In this document: positions 11,990 to 24,103 of the stretch, piece after piece | How positions within the stretch are numbered: position 1 is the stretch's first letter | Layout: each line of letters starts with the position of its first letter | NCBI RefSeq assembly: GCF_000213175.1 | Contig: NW_009799104.1 | Span: 2,049,724-2,113,723, forward strand | Source of the DNA: Neurospora tetrasperma FGSC 2508 | Taxonomy: Eukaryota > Ascomycota > Sordariomycetes > Sordariales > Sordariaceae | Reading direction: 5' to 3' | Length of the DNA: 64,000 nt | Program-made: the position numbers and the translations under genes | Notes under the pieces: model-generated | Told to the model about the DNA's origin: nothing | Seen by the model: only the letters and a program-made list of their open reading frames with translations | Database searches by the model: none

Positions 11990-12197
11990 AAGAGCCGTCT
12001 CATTATCCCATCGTTCATCTCAAGCCACTTACACTGTCGACAACAACAACAACACCACCACCATTTCCAACGCTGACGATTCCAACTTCCAAGCCGAACT
12101 ACAACCAACAGCTCCCAACACTTTTAGACCGCGAGTCAACCTGATAACGCCAATATCCGAATAAAGTAAACCCTCTAAACCACACCAATCGCCCAGA

Positions 12198-12386
12198 ATG
12201 AAGGGAAACGACGTCATCGCCATCATCATCATTGTCCTTTTTATTGTTTTGGCCGCCATCGCCTTTGGCATCTACCGCCTCGTCAGCGTGGCGCGCAAGG
12301 CCCACGGCACCGTGACCACCTCGTCGAGCGGGAGCAGCACCAGCTTGACGGATGACGATGAGCATTCACATTCGAGGGGGCGTTAA
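12198..12386 (+). CDS. Small single-pass membrane protein, 62 residues
   Basis: The ATG at 12198 follows CAGA and opens a 62-codon frame. Residues 6-27 (VIAIIIIVLFIVLAAIAFGI) form one strong hydrophobic helix, followed by a positively charged RLVSVARKAH and a polar Ser/Thr/Asp/His-rich tail ending in SRGR. The composition is that of a single-pass membrane microprotein with a basic flank just after the helix. A plausible spliced 5' leader supports it being a real gene. A run of A's (about 12400-12428) follows the stop. I do not recognise a family and propose no function. Confidence 0.65.
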   Translation: MKGNDVIAIIIIVLFIVLAAIAFGIYRLVSVARKAHGTVTTSSSGSSTSLTDDDEHSHSRGR

Positions 12387-13493
12387 GTGAAGTGCAAAAA
12401 CAAAAAAAAAAAAAAACAAAAAAAAAAGACGCATGCGCTAAACTTGTCTGTATTTGACAAGAGAAGCTAGCTGGATGGTGATGGAATGATCAAAAATTCC
12501 GGCAGAGAAGGGCACAAAAACTGAGTGTGCGCCCGCTCTCTCAGCGAACCTTGCACATGCATTGGTATTTGCCTAGCTACTAGGTACCTCTAGCTTGCCC
12601 CCAATCCATGGGAAGGGAACTGAACCAAATCACGCAAACTTGGGTCGTTTCATTTCACGGCATTGGATGAATGAATGGAGATCGACGAAGAAGAAGAAAA
12701 CCAGACGAACAGGAATCGTCTCTTCGTTTCGATACCTTCTATCGATTGATGGGAACGAACGGGATCGAACGCGGGTCACAGAAAGCATAAGCTGAGACTG
12801 GACATGGCTATGCACACACACCTATATCACACGTGTCTGAGTTTCACGAGACACGACACTTGGGAAGAAACGGATGAAATTGATGGCACACGAGTATATG
12901 ATACCTGATCACCTTATATCTTTGGATATACTTTGGGCGCATTGGGAGACCTCCTTTGGAAGGTGGATCGGATCGGATCGGGTCGGGTTGGATTGGATTA
13001 TTATCAATTGACTGACACCATCACTATGGCGTTTTCTGGGGTTTTCTTTTTCTTCTTTTATGCTTGGATGTATGTATGGTTTACGATTTCGTTCCGGGAC
13101 TACTCGCTGGCTCTCTTGGATATCTGGATGTCGGTGAAGGATGACAAGGTACGGAGATGATATATGAATGATTATGAGATTATTTACGCAAATATTATGG
13201 TATGGGTCTGGCATGAGAATAGAGGAACATATGAAAGTGATCATTCTCTGAAATGAGGAAGGCGATTCAAAGTAGGGGTCTTTTCTTGTGTGAGACTGCA
13301 ATTCAGGGTCTATCAGTTATTAGCAGGGTCTGCATAAGTTGCTAGACATGTCTCAAACTTGGTCCAAAAAAAAAAACGTTGATTCTTCTACAGCCCAATA
13401 CCAAAGCTCTGAACTAGTCTACGCTTATATCACTTGTCTTTCCCGATTCCCCCTACCACAACCCAGCCGGCTCTAAACATCAACCCTCTCTCC
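12387..13493. other. Intergenic with A-rich run and GGATC-type short repeats
   Basis: Begins with an A-rich run at about 12400-12428. At 12967-12997 there are degenerate tandem GGATC/GGGTC/GGATT pentamers. No gene is supported. Confidence 0.5.
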
Positions 13494-14372
13494 CTACACC
13501 CTCTTTCCCCCCACTCTCCTAACCCCATCCCCAAATGCCTGCGTCAACCTCTCATCAACGGCCGCCATTATCTCCTCCTGTTCCGTCTGCGTCAGTGGCT
13601 TCGCGCTTCCCTTTCTCTTCCTCCAGCTCTCATCCGTCTCCTTCAAGCCTACATCCCCATCCTTTCCTTGAGCATCTGTAACAAACTCGTAAGTCCTCCA
13701 CTCGGTATTGTCCCACCCAGTCCCCCTATTCAAATCCATTCCGTCAAAGTCTTGCGTCAAAAAGTGGAGGAAGCCACCATGGGTGACCACCACAATGTGC
13801 TTTTCCTGCTGCTGCTCTCCTCCATCAGCCTGGGACTCAGCCCCGGCCCCGGCCATAGCAGAAGAAATAGAATCCTGCTGCTGCTGCGCCAACTCGTACA
13901 ACCACTTCCTCGCCTTTTCCGCCCGGCGCTTCACCTTCTCCATCTCGGGCTTCCACGGACTATCAGGTGAATGCTTATCCTGCCACCCGTCCTTGACCAG
14001 GGACAAATCGACCAACCCAGCCTCGTCAAACTCTTGGTGCAGTTTCTCCGGTGCTGAACCCACGTCGCAGGGCAAGTTGGACACCTCCTGCACTTCTGGC
14101 AGGGCCACCACCACCTCCTTCTTCTTTCCCCCCTTTGCCAAACGCTCAACAGCCGGCTGGAAACTCAAGAGACAGGTGTAGAGCGTGCGTCGCATGGGCG
14201 AGGCGACGAGGTGGGTGATTTTATCGTGGTAGGGGAAGGAGTCGCGGAGAGCAGCACATTGGGATTCGCCGAGGGGCGTGAGGAGTGGGTCGGCGAAGAC
14301 GTGGTTGGCTTGGCTGACGTTGTGGTGGCCTTGGGCGTGACGGACGAGGTGAATGTAGGTTTTTGGTGACAT
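13494..14372 (-). CDS. Histidine phosphatase (phosphoglycerate-mutase-like) family protein
   Basis: A single exon of 292 residues. The frame is open further upstream, but only the ATG at 14372 (MSPKTYIHLVRHAQGHHN) is a true ATG placed directly before the conserved motif. LVRHAQGHHN is the phosphohistidine RHG-type motif, followed by PLTPLGESQCAALR and SPMRRTLYT, and VVVTHGGFLHFL supplies the second catalytic His. This is the branch of fungal PGAM-like proteins of mostly unknown substrate, so phosphatase activity is inferred from the family. A Gln/Ala-rich low-complexity insert lies before the THGG motif. No signal peptide is seen. Confidence 0.92.
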   Translation of the reverse strand: MSPKTYIHLVRHAQGHHNVSQANHVFADPLLTPLGESQCAALRDSFPYHDKITHLVASPMRRTLYTCLLSFQPAVERLAKGGKKKEVVVALPEVQEVSNLPCDVGSAPEKLHQEFDEAGLVDLSLVKDGWQDKHSPDSPWKPEMEKVKRRAEKARKWLYELAQQQQDSISSAMAGAGAESQADGGEQQQEKHIVVVTHGGFLHFLTQDFDGMDLNRGTGWDNTEWRTYEFVTDAQGKDGDVGLKETDESWRKRKGSAKPLTQTEQEEIMAAVDERLTQAFGDGVRRVGGKRV

Positions 14373-15212
14373 TTTGAATGTGGTTGCGGGTACGGGTTCG
14401 GTATGATTAGGTGTGTGGACAATTGGTTGATGGTGAGGTTTGAGGGTGGGTGCGGGTTTTTGTTGTTGTTGCTGTAAGAAGCTGAGCTGAGATGGGAGGA
14501 TATCTCGCGACAACGTGTACGTAGATTGGATTGGTGTTTGTTATTGGAACGAGGTTTAAAGAAGATACGGCGCTGTCGGACAGTATTGTTGACTATGAGT
14601 CAGTGTAGGTAGGTAGTCAGGAAGATGACTAATAAAGGGCGAGTCGAAATCGAGACAAGTTGTTCTTGTCTACGGAGACAAGTCATGAAACGCACATCCC
14701 AACATCTGGAACAACGAATACGTCAACCGGCTTCCCGGATCACAGTCTTGGCAGCTTCTGATACGGCCCATCAGAGGTGACCGTCGCACCAAACAACCAA
14801 CAACGAAGCAGCGTTGTCGGCCGGCAACCCTCAGGGTTCTCAAGTCTCATCCGATCTTGGTCCGTTCTCCGCATGCCGCCAGACCGGCTATGGGTCCCGG
14901 TGGATTCCACACTTTGCGGTTCCCGGGTCCCGGGGTAAAGGACCCCGAGGCGGGTCCAGTTGATGTAAGCCGCAGCTCCAAATCAACCCGGAACCTCTAT
15001 ACTGATCAGCAGTAATATTCAACTGGGAGGAGCACGCAAAAGTACAATCATTAATCAACCCGTGCTTTGTAAAACCCATTGAGGGCCACAGCTTCAATTT
15101 GCATACCTATCTTATGATACGCATGGCATCTTCCTTTGTCTCAATCATATCGCCTCCCATGCAGATAATGCACCACTACTACTATGACACAATCTCCAAA
15201 AGTGACAATTAC
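14373..15212. other. Intergenic, no gene supported
   Basis: 5' leader of the minus-strand histidine phosphatase, then spacer up to the 3' end of VPS27. Contains a GGGTCCCGG-rich patch near 14890-14960. Nothing else is recognised. Confidence 0.5.
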
Positions 15213-17636
15213 TCAAAGTTCAATAAGTGCTTCCTCAACAACAGGCTGCTTTGGGGCTGGCGCATGCTGTGGCGCCGAAGGGAACGCTTCCTGATCATAG
15301 CCCGGATATGTTGTAGTCTGCTGAGGAGCCTGCCACACAGGTGGTAAAGGAGTCTGTTGCGCCGCTGAGTGCTGCCAATATGGCTGTTGCGGAGCCTGCT
15401 GAGGCGGTGGTGCCCGTTGGTGGGCTTGCTGTGGGGTTTGCGATGGCTGGACAGGTACAGAAGCAGGCGTTTGTGGCACTGATGGCTGGTAAGAATGTCC
15501 TTGCTGAGGAAGGGTGGGATAACTATGGTCAGGAGCTGCCGCCGGGGCTTGCTGCGCTGACTGCTGCTGTTGTTGCTGAGGCTGACCGGGATTGTAGTAA
15601 TATGAGGCGTTCGGATCGTTGTTAGGCGCACCAGAAGCTGACTCCGGTGCACCTGGCTGCGCCTGTTGAGCATGACCCGGTAGGCTAGGGGCCACCTCGT
15701 TGCCTGAATAGTTGTACTGTGGTGCCTGAGCTGGAGGAGCATTGCCCCAGCTACCTGTCCGTTGTGGCATCTGCTGCTGAGGATACTGAGAATTCGGCGG
15801 CCCAACCATGGAGCTTCGTCTATCGTATGGCATGTACTGTGACTGTGGTGGTTGCGGTGGGTATTGTCCGTAAGGTGCGTGGCTGTAGTCTGCTTGTTGC
15901 TCGCCAGTATAAAAGTTTTCTGCTGCCCCAGGAGCGCTGGGAGCACTCGGGTCTAACGTGGGATAGGGTCCAGTAGGTTGTCGAGGAGCCGGAAGATTAT
16001 ACCCGCCAATGCTGTGTTGGCCGTATGCCTTGGATAAACGTTCCTCAAGCATTCGGTCATAATAACGGACGATAGTCGACAGTTTCGCATGTAGGTCAAG
16101 AAGGGTATCTGTTTCAGGTTAGCTTGGACCGCCTATCCAGAAAATAGGCACAACTTACCATGTTTACTCATCGTCTCCCCATATGTGCGGGCAAGCTTCG
16201 GTCGTAGGGCGCCAATGGAATCATAAAGCTCCTGAATCTGGGGTTCGCGCAAGATAGTCCCAGGCGGCTGCGTTTGGAGACGATCCACCAAAGTAGCAAA
16301 AAGGTTGATGTTTTCGGCTTCCACTGGAGTGAGCTCGTAATCGTTCTTTGGAAGCGTAAAGGGGGCGGCCGAAGAAGAGCTTCCGACGTTGGAAGTCTGT
16401 TCCTTGAGGGCGGCCGCATGTCTCTTCTTCTGCTCCTCCATATCCGCGAGCGAGGCGGCAATGGCAGCCTTGAGATCCTCATCTTCCTCCTCCGCAATCT
16501 TGGAAACCGAAGTAGACTGCTTATCCGGTTTGTATTGTGTGTTGTTCGCTGGTTCTGAGTGACCGCGAGAGTAACTCTTTACTTCCTCCAGACTCATAGC
16601 CAAAGCCCTCTTTAGGTCTTCGTCAAAGCTATCGTCCACTCGAGCGTCACGCGGCTGCATCGACGAAGAGCTCTTGTGTTTGTGGTGATGGTGGTGATGG
16701 CGGCTTGATGAATGGTGCTTTCGGTCGGACCCTCCGGATTTCCCGCCCTTGTCGGTAAGTTTTGCGTAGCAGCCATCGTCCACACGGACTGCCTGCATAA
16801 TTCCGAGATGGGGGAGCGGAAGGGATTTACTCGAGCATTGCTGGTCGAAGCAGTTGCCGCAGTTGCGACAGTGGTGCTTTCTGTTGGTAAACGTGAAGGC
16901 GGTCCGACATCTCATACACACGTCCGAGTCAACCCATTCGGGAGGCTGTGGTTGTTCCTAGTTAGCTCTAACACATGGTTACAAAGCCGTCTGTAAGTAA
17001 CACCTACCGCGCTGCTATCGATCATGCTGCTTGCTACCGTAGGCTTGGGTGGGAAAGAATAGCCCTCCCTCTGAAGCGTCTTGTAGACCTCCCCAATATA
17101 TGACAGTTCGTAGCGGCCCTCGGCAGCCATAGCCCATGATTGGATCAAGTCGAGGATCTTGTTTCGGACGTCGGGGTTCGGAGCGGCGGGACCCACGGCC
17201 TTGAGAAGGCCTACCAGGTTCTCCATGAACTCGCGCGAGGCGATTTCGGCAAGGAAATGTGCGCCGCCATTTTTGACGCATGTATCGGTAAGCTGGTGCC
17301 TGTTAGCATGACGCGGCCTAGGCGCGGGGTACGGTTGTAGCGGTGGGCATACGTTGAGGGCGCTCAGTTGTGTGTTTGGGTTCTTGTGGTTGATGCGCTT
17401 CTTGAGCGAGCGCATGGCCTCCTTGGGCTGGACGGTCTTGGAGCGAATGACATCGGAGATCTCGAGGTTGAGTGCGATATCTTCCCTACATGAGGAACCG
17501 AACAGGTTAGACAGAGGTTCGTACCAAAAGCGAGCAGGGAACCACGAGACGACACGACATACAAGCTGCTACTGGTGGCCTTTTCTATCTGCTCGTCAAG
17601 GGCAGTGTTGGCCCCCGAAGACCACCAACTCATCAT
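15213..17636 (-). CDS. vps27: VPS27, ESCRT-0 subunit (VHS-FYVE-UIM)
   Basis: Exons (minus strand) 17563-17636, 17353-17485, 17008-17292, 16159-16957 and 15213-16108 give 728 residues. The start is the first of two adjacent ATGs (MMSWWSSG). Order of domains: VHS (about 10-150; [25 protein letters not shown]), FYVE (178-230; [20 protein letters not shown]), a His-rich run, two UIMs (about 277-293 and 324-339; [13 protein letters not shown] and [13 protein letters not shown]), a helical core region (about 370-465) for the partner HSE1/STAM, and a Pro/Gln-rich tail ending EALIEL, which is clathrin-box-like. ESCRT-0 binds PI3P and ubiquitinated cargo on endosomes and starts multivesicular-body sorting. 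The FYVE finger has Asp at two of the eight usual Cys positions (202 and 224). The gene is divergent from a DOA4-like deubiquitinase. Confidence 0.95.
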
Positions 17637-18987
17637 TTTGGACAGTCTATCTCGAGTATGCGCTTTGGTGTTTAGCGTCAAACTGGACAGGCTGGAGAGG
17701 GGGATGATATCGCCGTGTCGCGTGGTGAAGGCGGGAGGGTATTTCGAGTGGTTGGGTAGTAGGTAGTTGTCGTTGTTGACCAGCCGAATGATTCAAAGTC
17801 GGTTCTGTTTCCAAAAAGGCATCCAGTACTATACTGGGTTGCCGAACAGCTTCTCCGGCCAATGATGTAGTATCAACGGACCGATGTCGACCAAGATACG
17901 ATGCTGACTTGGAGCAGGAAGACGGCAAGTATGGTAGGAGATGGCAGGAAGGATACCTACCTCTACCAGCCACTCACTGACAACGAGTGCCTGTTGCTAG
18001 GTAGGTCGTTTCTGCCTGTCCGTTGGTTACGTATGACAGGCGGCATGAGCCCCGACCATCCATGCTCTGCCGCGGCCCAAGCCCCCAAGGTGACCCAGTG
18101 CCTGTAGCGCATCCAAGGGCCGGGGTACGTACCTCCCCCATGTCCCGGAGCTGCGGGGTCTTGTCGTTGCCACGGAGGGAGGCGACTTGGGTTCCCCTGG
18201 CCTGGCCACTATGTTAGTGAGCGGCAATTGACAGATAGAGATAGAGGAGTTCAAGCTGAAATATAGCGGTTTATGCCTAATGTATAGCGCTAGAGGACTA
18301 ACATGGCTGCTGAAGGGACCTTGTGAGAAGCCATCATATCCAAACCCGTCCCCTCCCAATGACGCACTCGGCTGAGGTGCCCTTGCCCCTGTTGTGTCCC
18401 CATCAACACTCGGGGAGTCCAGGCCCAAGAAGTTCCCAGTGACAACAACCCAAGTCAACAACCCCCACCAAGAAACCCACCAGAGACGGACTGACCGTAA
18501 CGCTTCCTTCCTTGGCCGAACACCTTCTGCCTCCTCGATATTAACTATGGAATGATTTACGCAAGGAAACAGTTCAGTTCAACCGAGCAACCGAACGAAA
18601 CGCGCGGGAACCGGTCACCGATTCGCTCCGCTGACCATCCCTCCCTCCAGTTGCAAGATTCGTGTGCCAAGAACTATACTAGGAATCACAGGCTGCCACT
18701 CATGGTGTACGCCTTCGAACCGCAGTCGTCATCCTGTCCATCCTCTCCACGAACCACCCATTCTTTCCCTGATTCAAGCCAACGACGAGGCCAGGAAAGC
18801 TTGACGACATAGCGAAATACCGTCCATAACACCTGCGAACGCTCTCGACTGTTGTTGTAGAACTGAACCGCCACCTTTTGCGGTCGCATACTTGAGCAGC
18901 ACGACGCGCCGTAGCAACTCGACTTCAAGGCTTTGCGATTTGCGCCCCCAGTGCGCCGAAAGACATCATCCATACCAGGGACTGCAC
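17637..18987. other. Shared divergent promoter of vps27 and the deubiquitinase
   Basis: 1351 bp between the two start codons. No conserved coding sequence is seen in it. The minus-strand open frames in this stretch contain no motif. It must contain the promoters of both genes. Confidence 0.55.
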
Positions 18988-21900
18988 ATGGCTGGATCTG
19001 TGACCATGGTCAACCATGCAACACCTGCGCATTCCGTCAACGGGCAGAATGGCCACATAACAGGAGGTTTGGACGGCACACAAGATGGTGGACAGAACCG
19101 GATAATCAACGGAGGGGGAGGGGGAGGGGGAGGGGGAGGAGGAGGACATGGGCCAGGGACCGGAGGAAGCAAACGACCACCAATGCCGCATCTTGACGAC
19201 CTCAAGGCTGTTACAGTCAGCATAGACCCCGCGACCCCGATCGACAGTGCTCTCAGGCTCGCCGAAGAAGCACTCCAGCAAGCCAAAGCCTTCCAGTCCT
19301 TTGGTAGAATTGACATGGCCTTCAAGTCATACATCAAGGCCAACATCATAGCTCTGGATATCATCCCGAAGAATAAGGACTGGGCGCTGCTGGATCGAAG
19401 CCGACCGAACGTATATATGCGACATCAACATCTGCTCCGACAGATCAAGAGCCTGTTAAGCGACTTCGATAAGATCAAAGAGCAGATCAAACAAGATAAT
19501 GCCCGAACGGGTGTCCAGCCACTACTAGGAAGCCCAAATCAACAGAAAACGCCCAGTGTCGGATACGGACATACGAGATCACATTCCAACTTCTCGTCAA
19601 ATACCACAAGTCCCGACAATTCAGTCTATAGCTCGCCCCGACAAAGTACGTATGCTTTGCCAGATCAGTCATGGCCGTCGCCCGGGAGGTCCAAGCCAGC
19701 CGTACACCCCAAACCTCAGGCTCTCCACGGTCATACGCTTCAACACTCTGGCGGTCCGGCGACAACTTCTACCAACAATGCAGCTCAGGACCTCGCTCTT
19801 CGCTTCGCAAAGCTTCGAGCATACACCGCCAGTACCCCGAGTCCTGCCAACGCAACAACAATACAGGATCCTCGAATTCGGACACAGCCCATTCCGCAAC
19901 CCATAATGCCAATAAACCCACCGGCACCGCGTGACCCCCCGAGGTCACAAGTACCGAGTGTTCCTCCTGCTACTGCTCTAGCGGATTTACCTCGCGTACC
20001 AGCTGCTATCTACAACCCGCCACGAGGTACAGTGTCCAATGAGGCAGCCGAACTTCCATCTAGCGCTCCTCGTGCCATATTTACCAGAAAGGGCTCAACG
20101 GCATCAGCTACTGGCATGAATAGGAATGGCAGACCCCGTACGTCCGATGAAAGTCTTGTTTCTGGACCACCTGTTACAAGTCCAAAGATGAGACCAAAGC
20201 CCGCTATACCCGATGGTGATACTATCTCGGCCGAGGAGCTTGAGCGCTACATGAGAGTTGGCGCTAGGGACGTGTCGATTCTCGTCATTGACATCAGAAG
20301 TCGTGACGAGTACGATGAGGGCCATGTCATGTCACAGGCAACAATATGTGTCGAAAATGAAGTGCTGATGCGGCCAGATATTTCCGCTAGTGATATAGCA
20401 GAGAGCATGGTATTAGCACCGCAAGCCGAACAGCAGCGTTTTGAGAGACGGCATGATTTTGACCTGATTGTTTTCTACGACCAGCGGTCCAAACGCCTTG
20501 TATCGAGTCCCCAGACACCAGAGGAACGAGCGGTCCTAACTTTCTACAATGCCCTTACAGCGTATGACTACGCCGGCGGATCAAGTTCACAACAGCGACT
20601 GAAGTTGCTTAAAGGTGGAATAGAGGCGTGGACCGACCTAGTTGGGACCGGAGCTTTGCAGACATCTTCCACGAGTGCCGCTGCGAGATCACAGCCAAGG
20701 CCACCTTTGACCCACAACCTCACAAGTCGTCTACGCAGAAACGTAACGCGGCCAATACAAGATCTCGCGGAGGTTCAAAAATGGGAAGAAAACATCGACA
20801 TTGTTACTCCGGTGAGAACTACGGAAGACTTTTTGCGGAGATACCCTTCAGTTTCAACGATACAGGAGTCCATGACTTCACCTATTAACCCTGCTGCCGC
20901 TCGGCCAGCGAGCCCATTACCTCGACATATCGTTCACGAACAGAACCTTTACTCTTCGCTACCATCTCCTCCAACTCGCCCGGCTCCGACCGTCCCACGT
21001 AGGAGTTATAGCGGCCTAGCAGAAACCGACACCAGCACCACGGCAACGTCGACGAGATCGTCACTTAAATCGGGAATTGAGAAAGTTCGCAAGTTTAGGA
21101 CTGGTCTTGTCAACCCTGGTGTATTCTGCTTCGCCAACAGCTCTCTGCAAGCCATGTTCGCCACGCCTGGATTTGCTCGCGAGTTGTACACGGGTGTTTG
21201 GAAGGATGTGTACAAAGTCCCACTGAAAGCGGATGAGAAGAACGAAAATCCCCAGTTACTCACCAAGTATCTAGCTGGTCTATTCCACTGGCTTGATGAG
21301 GGAACGCTGAGATCGTTGGAAGCGAAGCATCTCATGGTACGTGATGATTTGGATATTATGTGGCCGTCGAGGACGATTCACAGACTAACATTGCATAGGC
21401 TTATATACACTTTATTCACTCCAAGAACGCGGATGGCAGGAAGAAACCAGAAACGGAAATCTTTGGCGGGCCGGCGCAGCAAGATGCCCAGGAGTTCTAC
21501 TCCTTTATCATTGACAACATCCATGACGAAACCAATGTTCACCGAGACCGCAAGCCGCCCAAAGAAGAAAAGCCGTATACACCCAAGAACGGGACAGTGA
21601 TCCAGAATGCCATTGATTATTGGCGTGACTATTCAACCGCCAGTGCTTCCATCATTGACAAATACTTTCGGGGCCTAGAAGTCTTCATCTCCCGCTGCCA
21701 GAACGGCGAATGCCGGCAAGAAATCCGCATGTTCCAGCCCTGCGACGTCTGGATCCTCAACATCGCCGCCGAGACAGGAGGCGAAGGCCATGGCTACGGA
21801 GTCACGGATCTTGACCGTCTTCTTGCCAGCCACCAAGCAACCGAACACTTCCCGGATCTCAAGTGCGAAACATGCAACCAACCCGGCAGGACAAGACGGG

Positions 21901-22400
21901 CCAAGTTTGCTCGACTACCTGACCGTCTTGCCTTTTGTCTCAACCGGTTCAACTCGTCCTTTGGGCAGTCACGAAATTCGTTTTCCTCGATCCTTTCTGG
22001 CGGTGGTTCCAACAAGATCCACACCAAAGTACGGTTCCCGATCCGTGACCTCGATCTGACCAAGTACTGCGCCGAACCGGATCCGGACATGGCAACTACG
22101 GACGATGCGCACTACGCCGGCCGCATGAAGTATGATTGCTACGCCGTCACGGTACATGTGGGACAGGGAATCAATGGCGGGCATTACTATACGTACGTGC
22201 AGGATGAGCAGTCCAAGGACCCGACGGATTGGTTCAAGTGTAATGATGATTTGGTGGAGAGGGTGAAGATTGGAAGTGGTGGTCCGGGTCTGAATGGGAA
22301 TGGAAATGGAAATGGCGGAATGCCGGACTTGACGGAGGCGATGTATGCAAATGGGAACACATCGGCTTATATGGTGTATTATCGGAGGCAGGGTACTTGA
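18988..22400 (+). CDS. DOA4-like ubiquitin carboxyl-terminal hydrolase (MIT-like, rhodanese, USP)
   Basis: Exons 18988-21336 and 21399-22400 encode 1116 residues; the intron (GTACGT...CATAG) restores the USP core. The start is the first ATG in frame (MAGSVTMVNHA). A poly-Gly tract (about 40-55) is encoded by a GGGGGA-type repeat. Next comes a helical MIT/USP8-dimerisation-like domain (about 84-168), a Ser/Pro-rich linker, a rhodanese domain (about 410-570; VIDIRSRDEYDEGH), and the USP domain. The Cys box is GLVNPGVFCFANSSLQ with nucleophile Cys714; the His box is GGHYYTYV with His1045; WFKCNDDLV follows. A CxxC pair (CQNGEC, CETC) suggests a zinc-binding finger. Yeast Doa4 has the same layout and removes ubiquitin from cargo at endosomes before luminal sorting. 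The rhodanese loop lacks a catalytic Cys. Confidence 0.95.
19108..19146. repeat. GGGGGA/GGA repeat encoding poly-Gly
   Basis: Purine-only tandem GGGGGA units then GGA triplets, in frame, coding for a run of about 13 glycines in the deubiquitinase N terminus. Such tracts are length-variable in fungi. Confidence 0.85.
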
Positions 22401-24103
22401 GCGTCTCTTTGGACGGAAGGCGTTGGTTGAGCGAGATAGAAGGCTTCTCGTCTTTGGTTTTGAACTTGACACGAACGATGACAAAGGGGAAACCACTTTT
22501 TGTCACCACTCATTGTCGTTTGCTTGCTTAGACGTACTCTTGGGGACTTGGCACATGATGGTGTGAGAGTGCAAATGTATACATACTATGTCTTACCTTG
22601 TATATAATTAGACAGCGCCGGCGGATATGAGAGCGATGATTGATGATGATCAGTTGAGCTTCGCGGCAGTCTACTCTGTACATCCCCTGACAAACTATAC
22701 TGGACGACACTATTTGACACATTGAGGTCATTAGGATATTTATGGTCACGAGGCCGCCACCCTCTTCATCCCATCTTACGAATCGTGTAGAATAGGGGAC
22801 CAATACCAGCTGAGATGATGACAGCCACCTCGGCCCCTGACATGAACGGCGGGCGCCTTTGCGGGGTAGCTCACTGCAAGTTGGCTGCAGCAGCCTATCG
22901 TATAGATGCTAGCGCTGTACACTTACCTTTCAAGCAAGGCACCCATAATTGAGCGAGTATCTCTGGCCCGAGAGGTACTGTACTATCAGTAAAGCTATCA
23001 GACCCCTTCAGAACTGCATGGTCGATCCAGCCACCCGCAGTACAGCGTAGATCTTGGTCGTCCACCTTTTAACCACGCACCCTCGAGTATATATGATATG
23101 ACAGGTAAGAGTGGCACGACTACAGAGTGTCTTGGACTTGGTGGATATAGAGCATGAAGAGAAGAGCCCACGTGGTGTGAAAAGTATGTGTGTAATCCGG
23201 ACATTCTTGGGTTTTGCTGTGAGCGTGTCCAGACTGTTTTTCAAACTGCATGACACCCTCCTACTCCCTGAGAGACGACGTCTGTCGATGGAGATTTTGG
23301 CACATTGTGAAATGAGTATTTGATTCTTCTGTCCACTTAAACGGTGGCACGTTTCCGCACTAATCCGGAATTCCGTTCAGATGGAGCACTTCGGGGACCG
23401 ACCTCCCCTTGCCAGCGAGGATAGGCCCTGTCATGTTGACAGCCACATCCCCACAGCTCGTAGCTTCGGTCTAGTGTTATCGCGAGCACGTTACCGTTTA
23501 GAGAGCTTCAAGCTTAACCCCCCACTCGTTCTTGGCCGTTGCTGTTCCATTGCCAGCGTCCCATCGAAATCTCTTTGGCCGATCAAATTATGATTCGTTA
23601 TGGCGTCGAGAGGGGTCAACCCAATTGTGAGGTTGTAGCAGCAACAATTCCTTCATCAGTTACCTTGGTCTACCTGAAAGTTGCAGCGATAAGACCCCGT
23701 AAGGCGTACCGACTTTGTCGCTGCCTTTTTCATGCTGTGGGGAGGCCCCAAAATGGACAATTTCATGGGCCAAAAGATCGACGAAAGGCCCCACCCAAAA
23801 CTACTAGTCATCATCAACTTCATCCTTTCGTCCTAACGGTCCTCCGGTCTTTCGTTGTGTCAATAGTGTGCCCGTAGAGATAAGGGGGGGGGCTTTCCGA
23901 CCCATCCATCCCCCACTCTTCGCCGCCACTACGGGTACAACCGTTGAATCCGCCGTTGTCCCTCCGTCTATCCGTCTCACCTCTTCCCGGTCCAACCCTG
24001 CTTCCTTGTCCACGCTGTTGTTGGTGTTGTTCTTAACCAGCCCAACTCGTCTTCTTCTCACCCCAAGCATCATCGGCTCACCACACACAACACCACAGTC
24101 AAG
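22401..24103. other. Intergenic, no gene supported
   Basis: 1.7 kb between the deubiquitinase stop and the aldehyde dehydrogenase start. The last 200 bases are pyrimidine-rich leader. No conserved open frame. Confidence 0.5.

Noticed and set aside
12755-12785. GTTCGATCCC on the minus strand as a tRNA T-loop
   Set aside because: The flanking bases do not form a T-stem, and no D-arm or acceptor stem is found at the right distance.
14373-14513. 47-residue N-terminal extension of the histidine phosphatase
   Set aside because: The upstream frame starts at TTG and is Gln/Pro/His-rich; the first ATG is directly before the conserved RHA motif.
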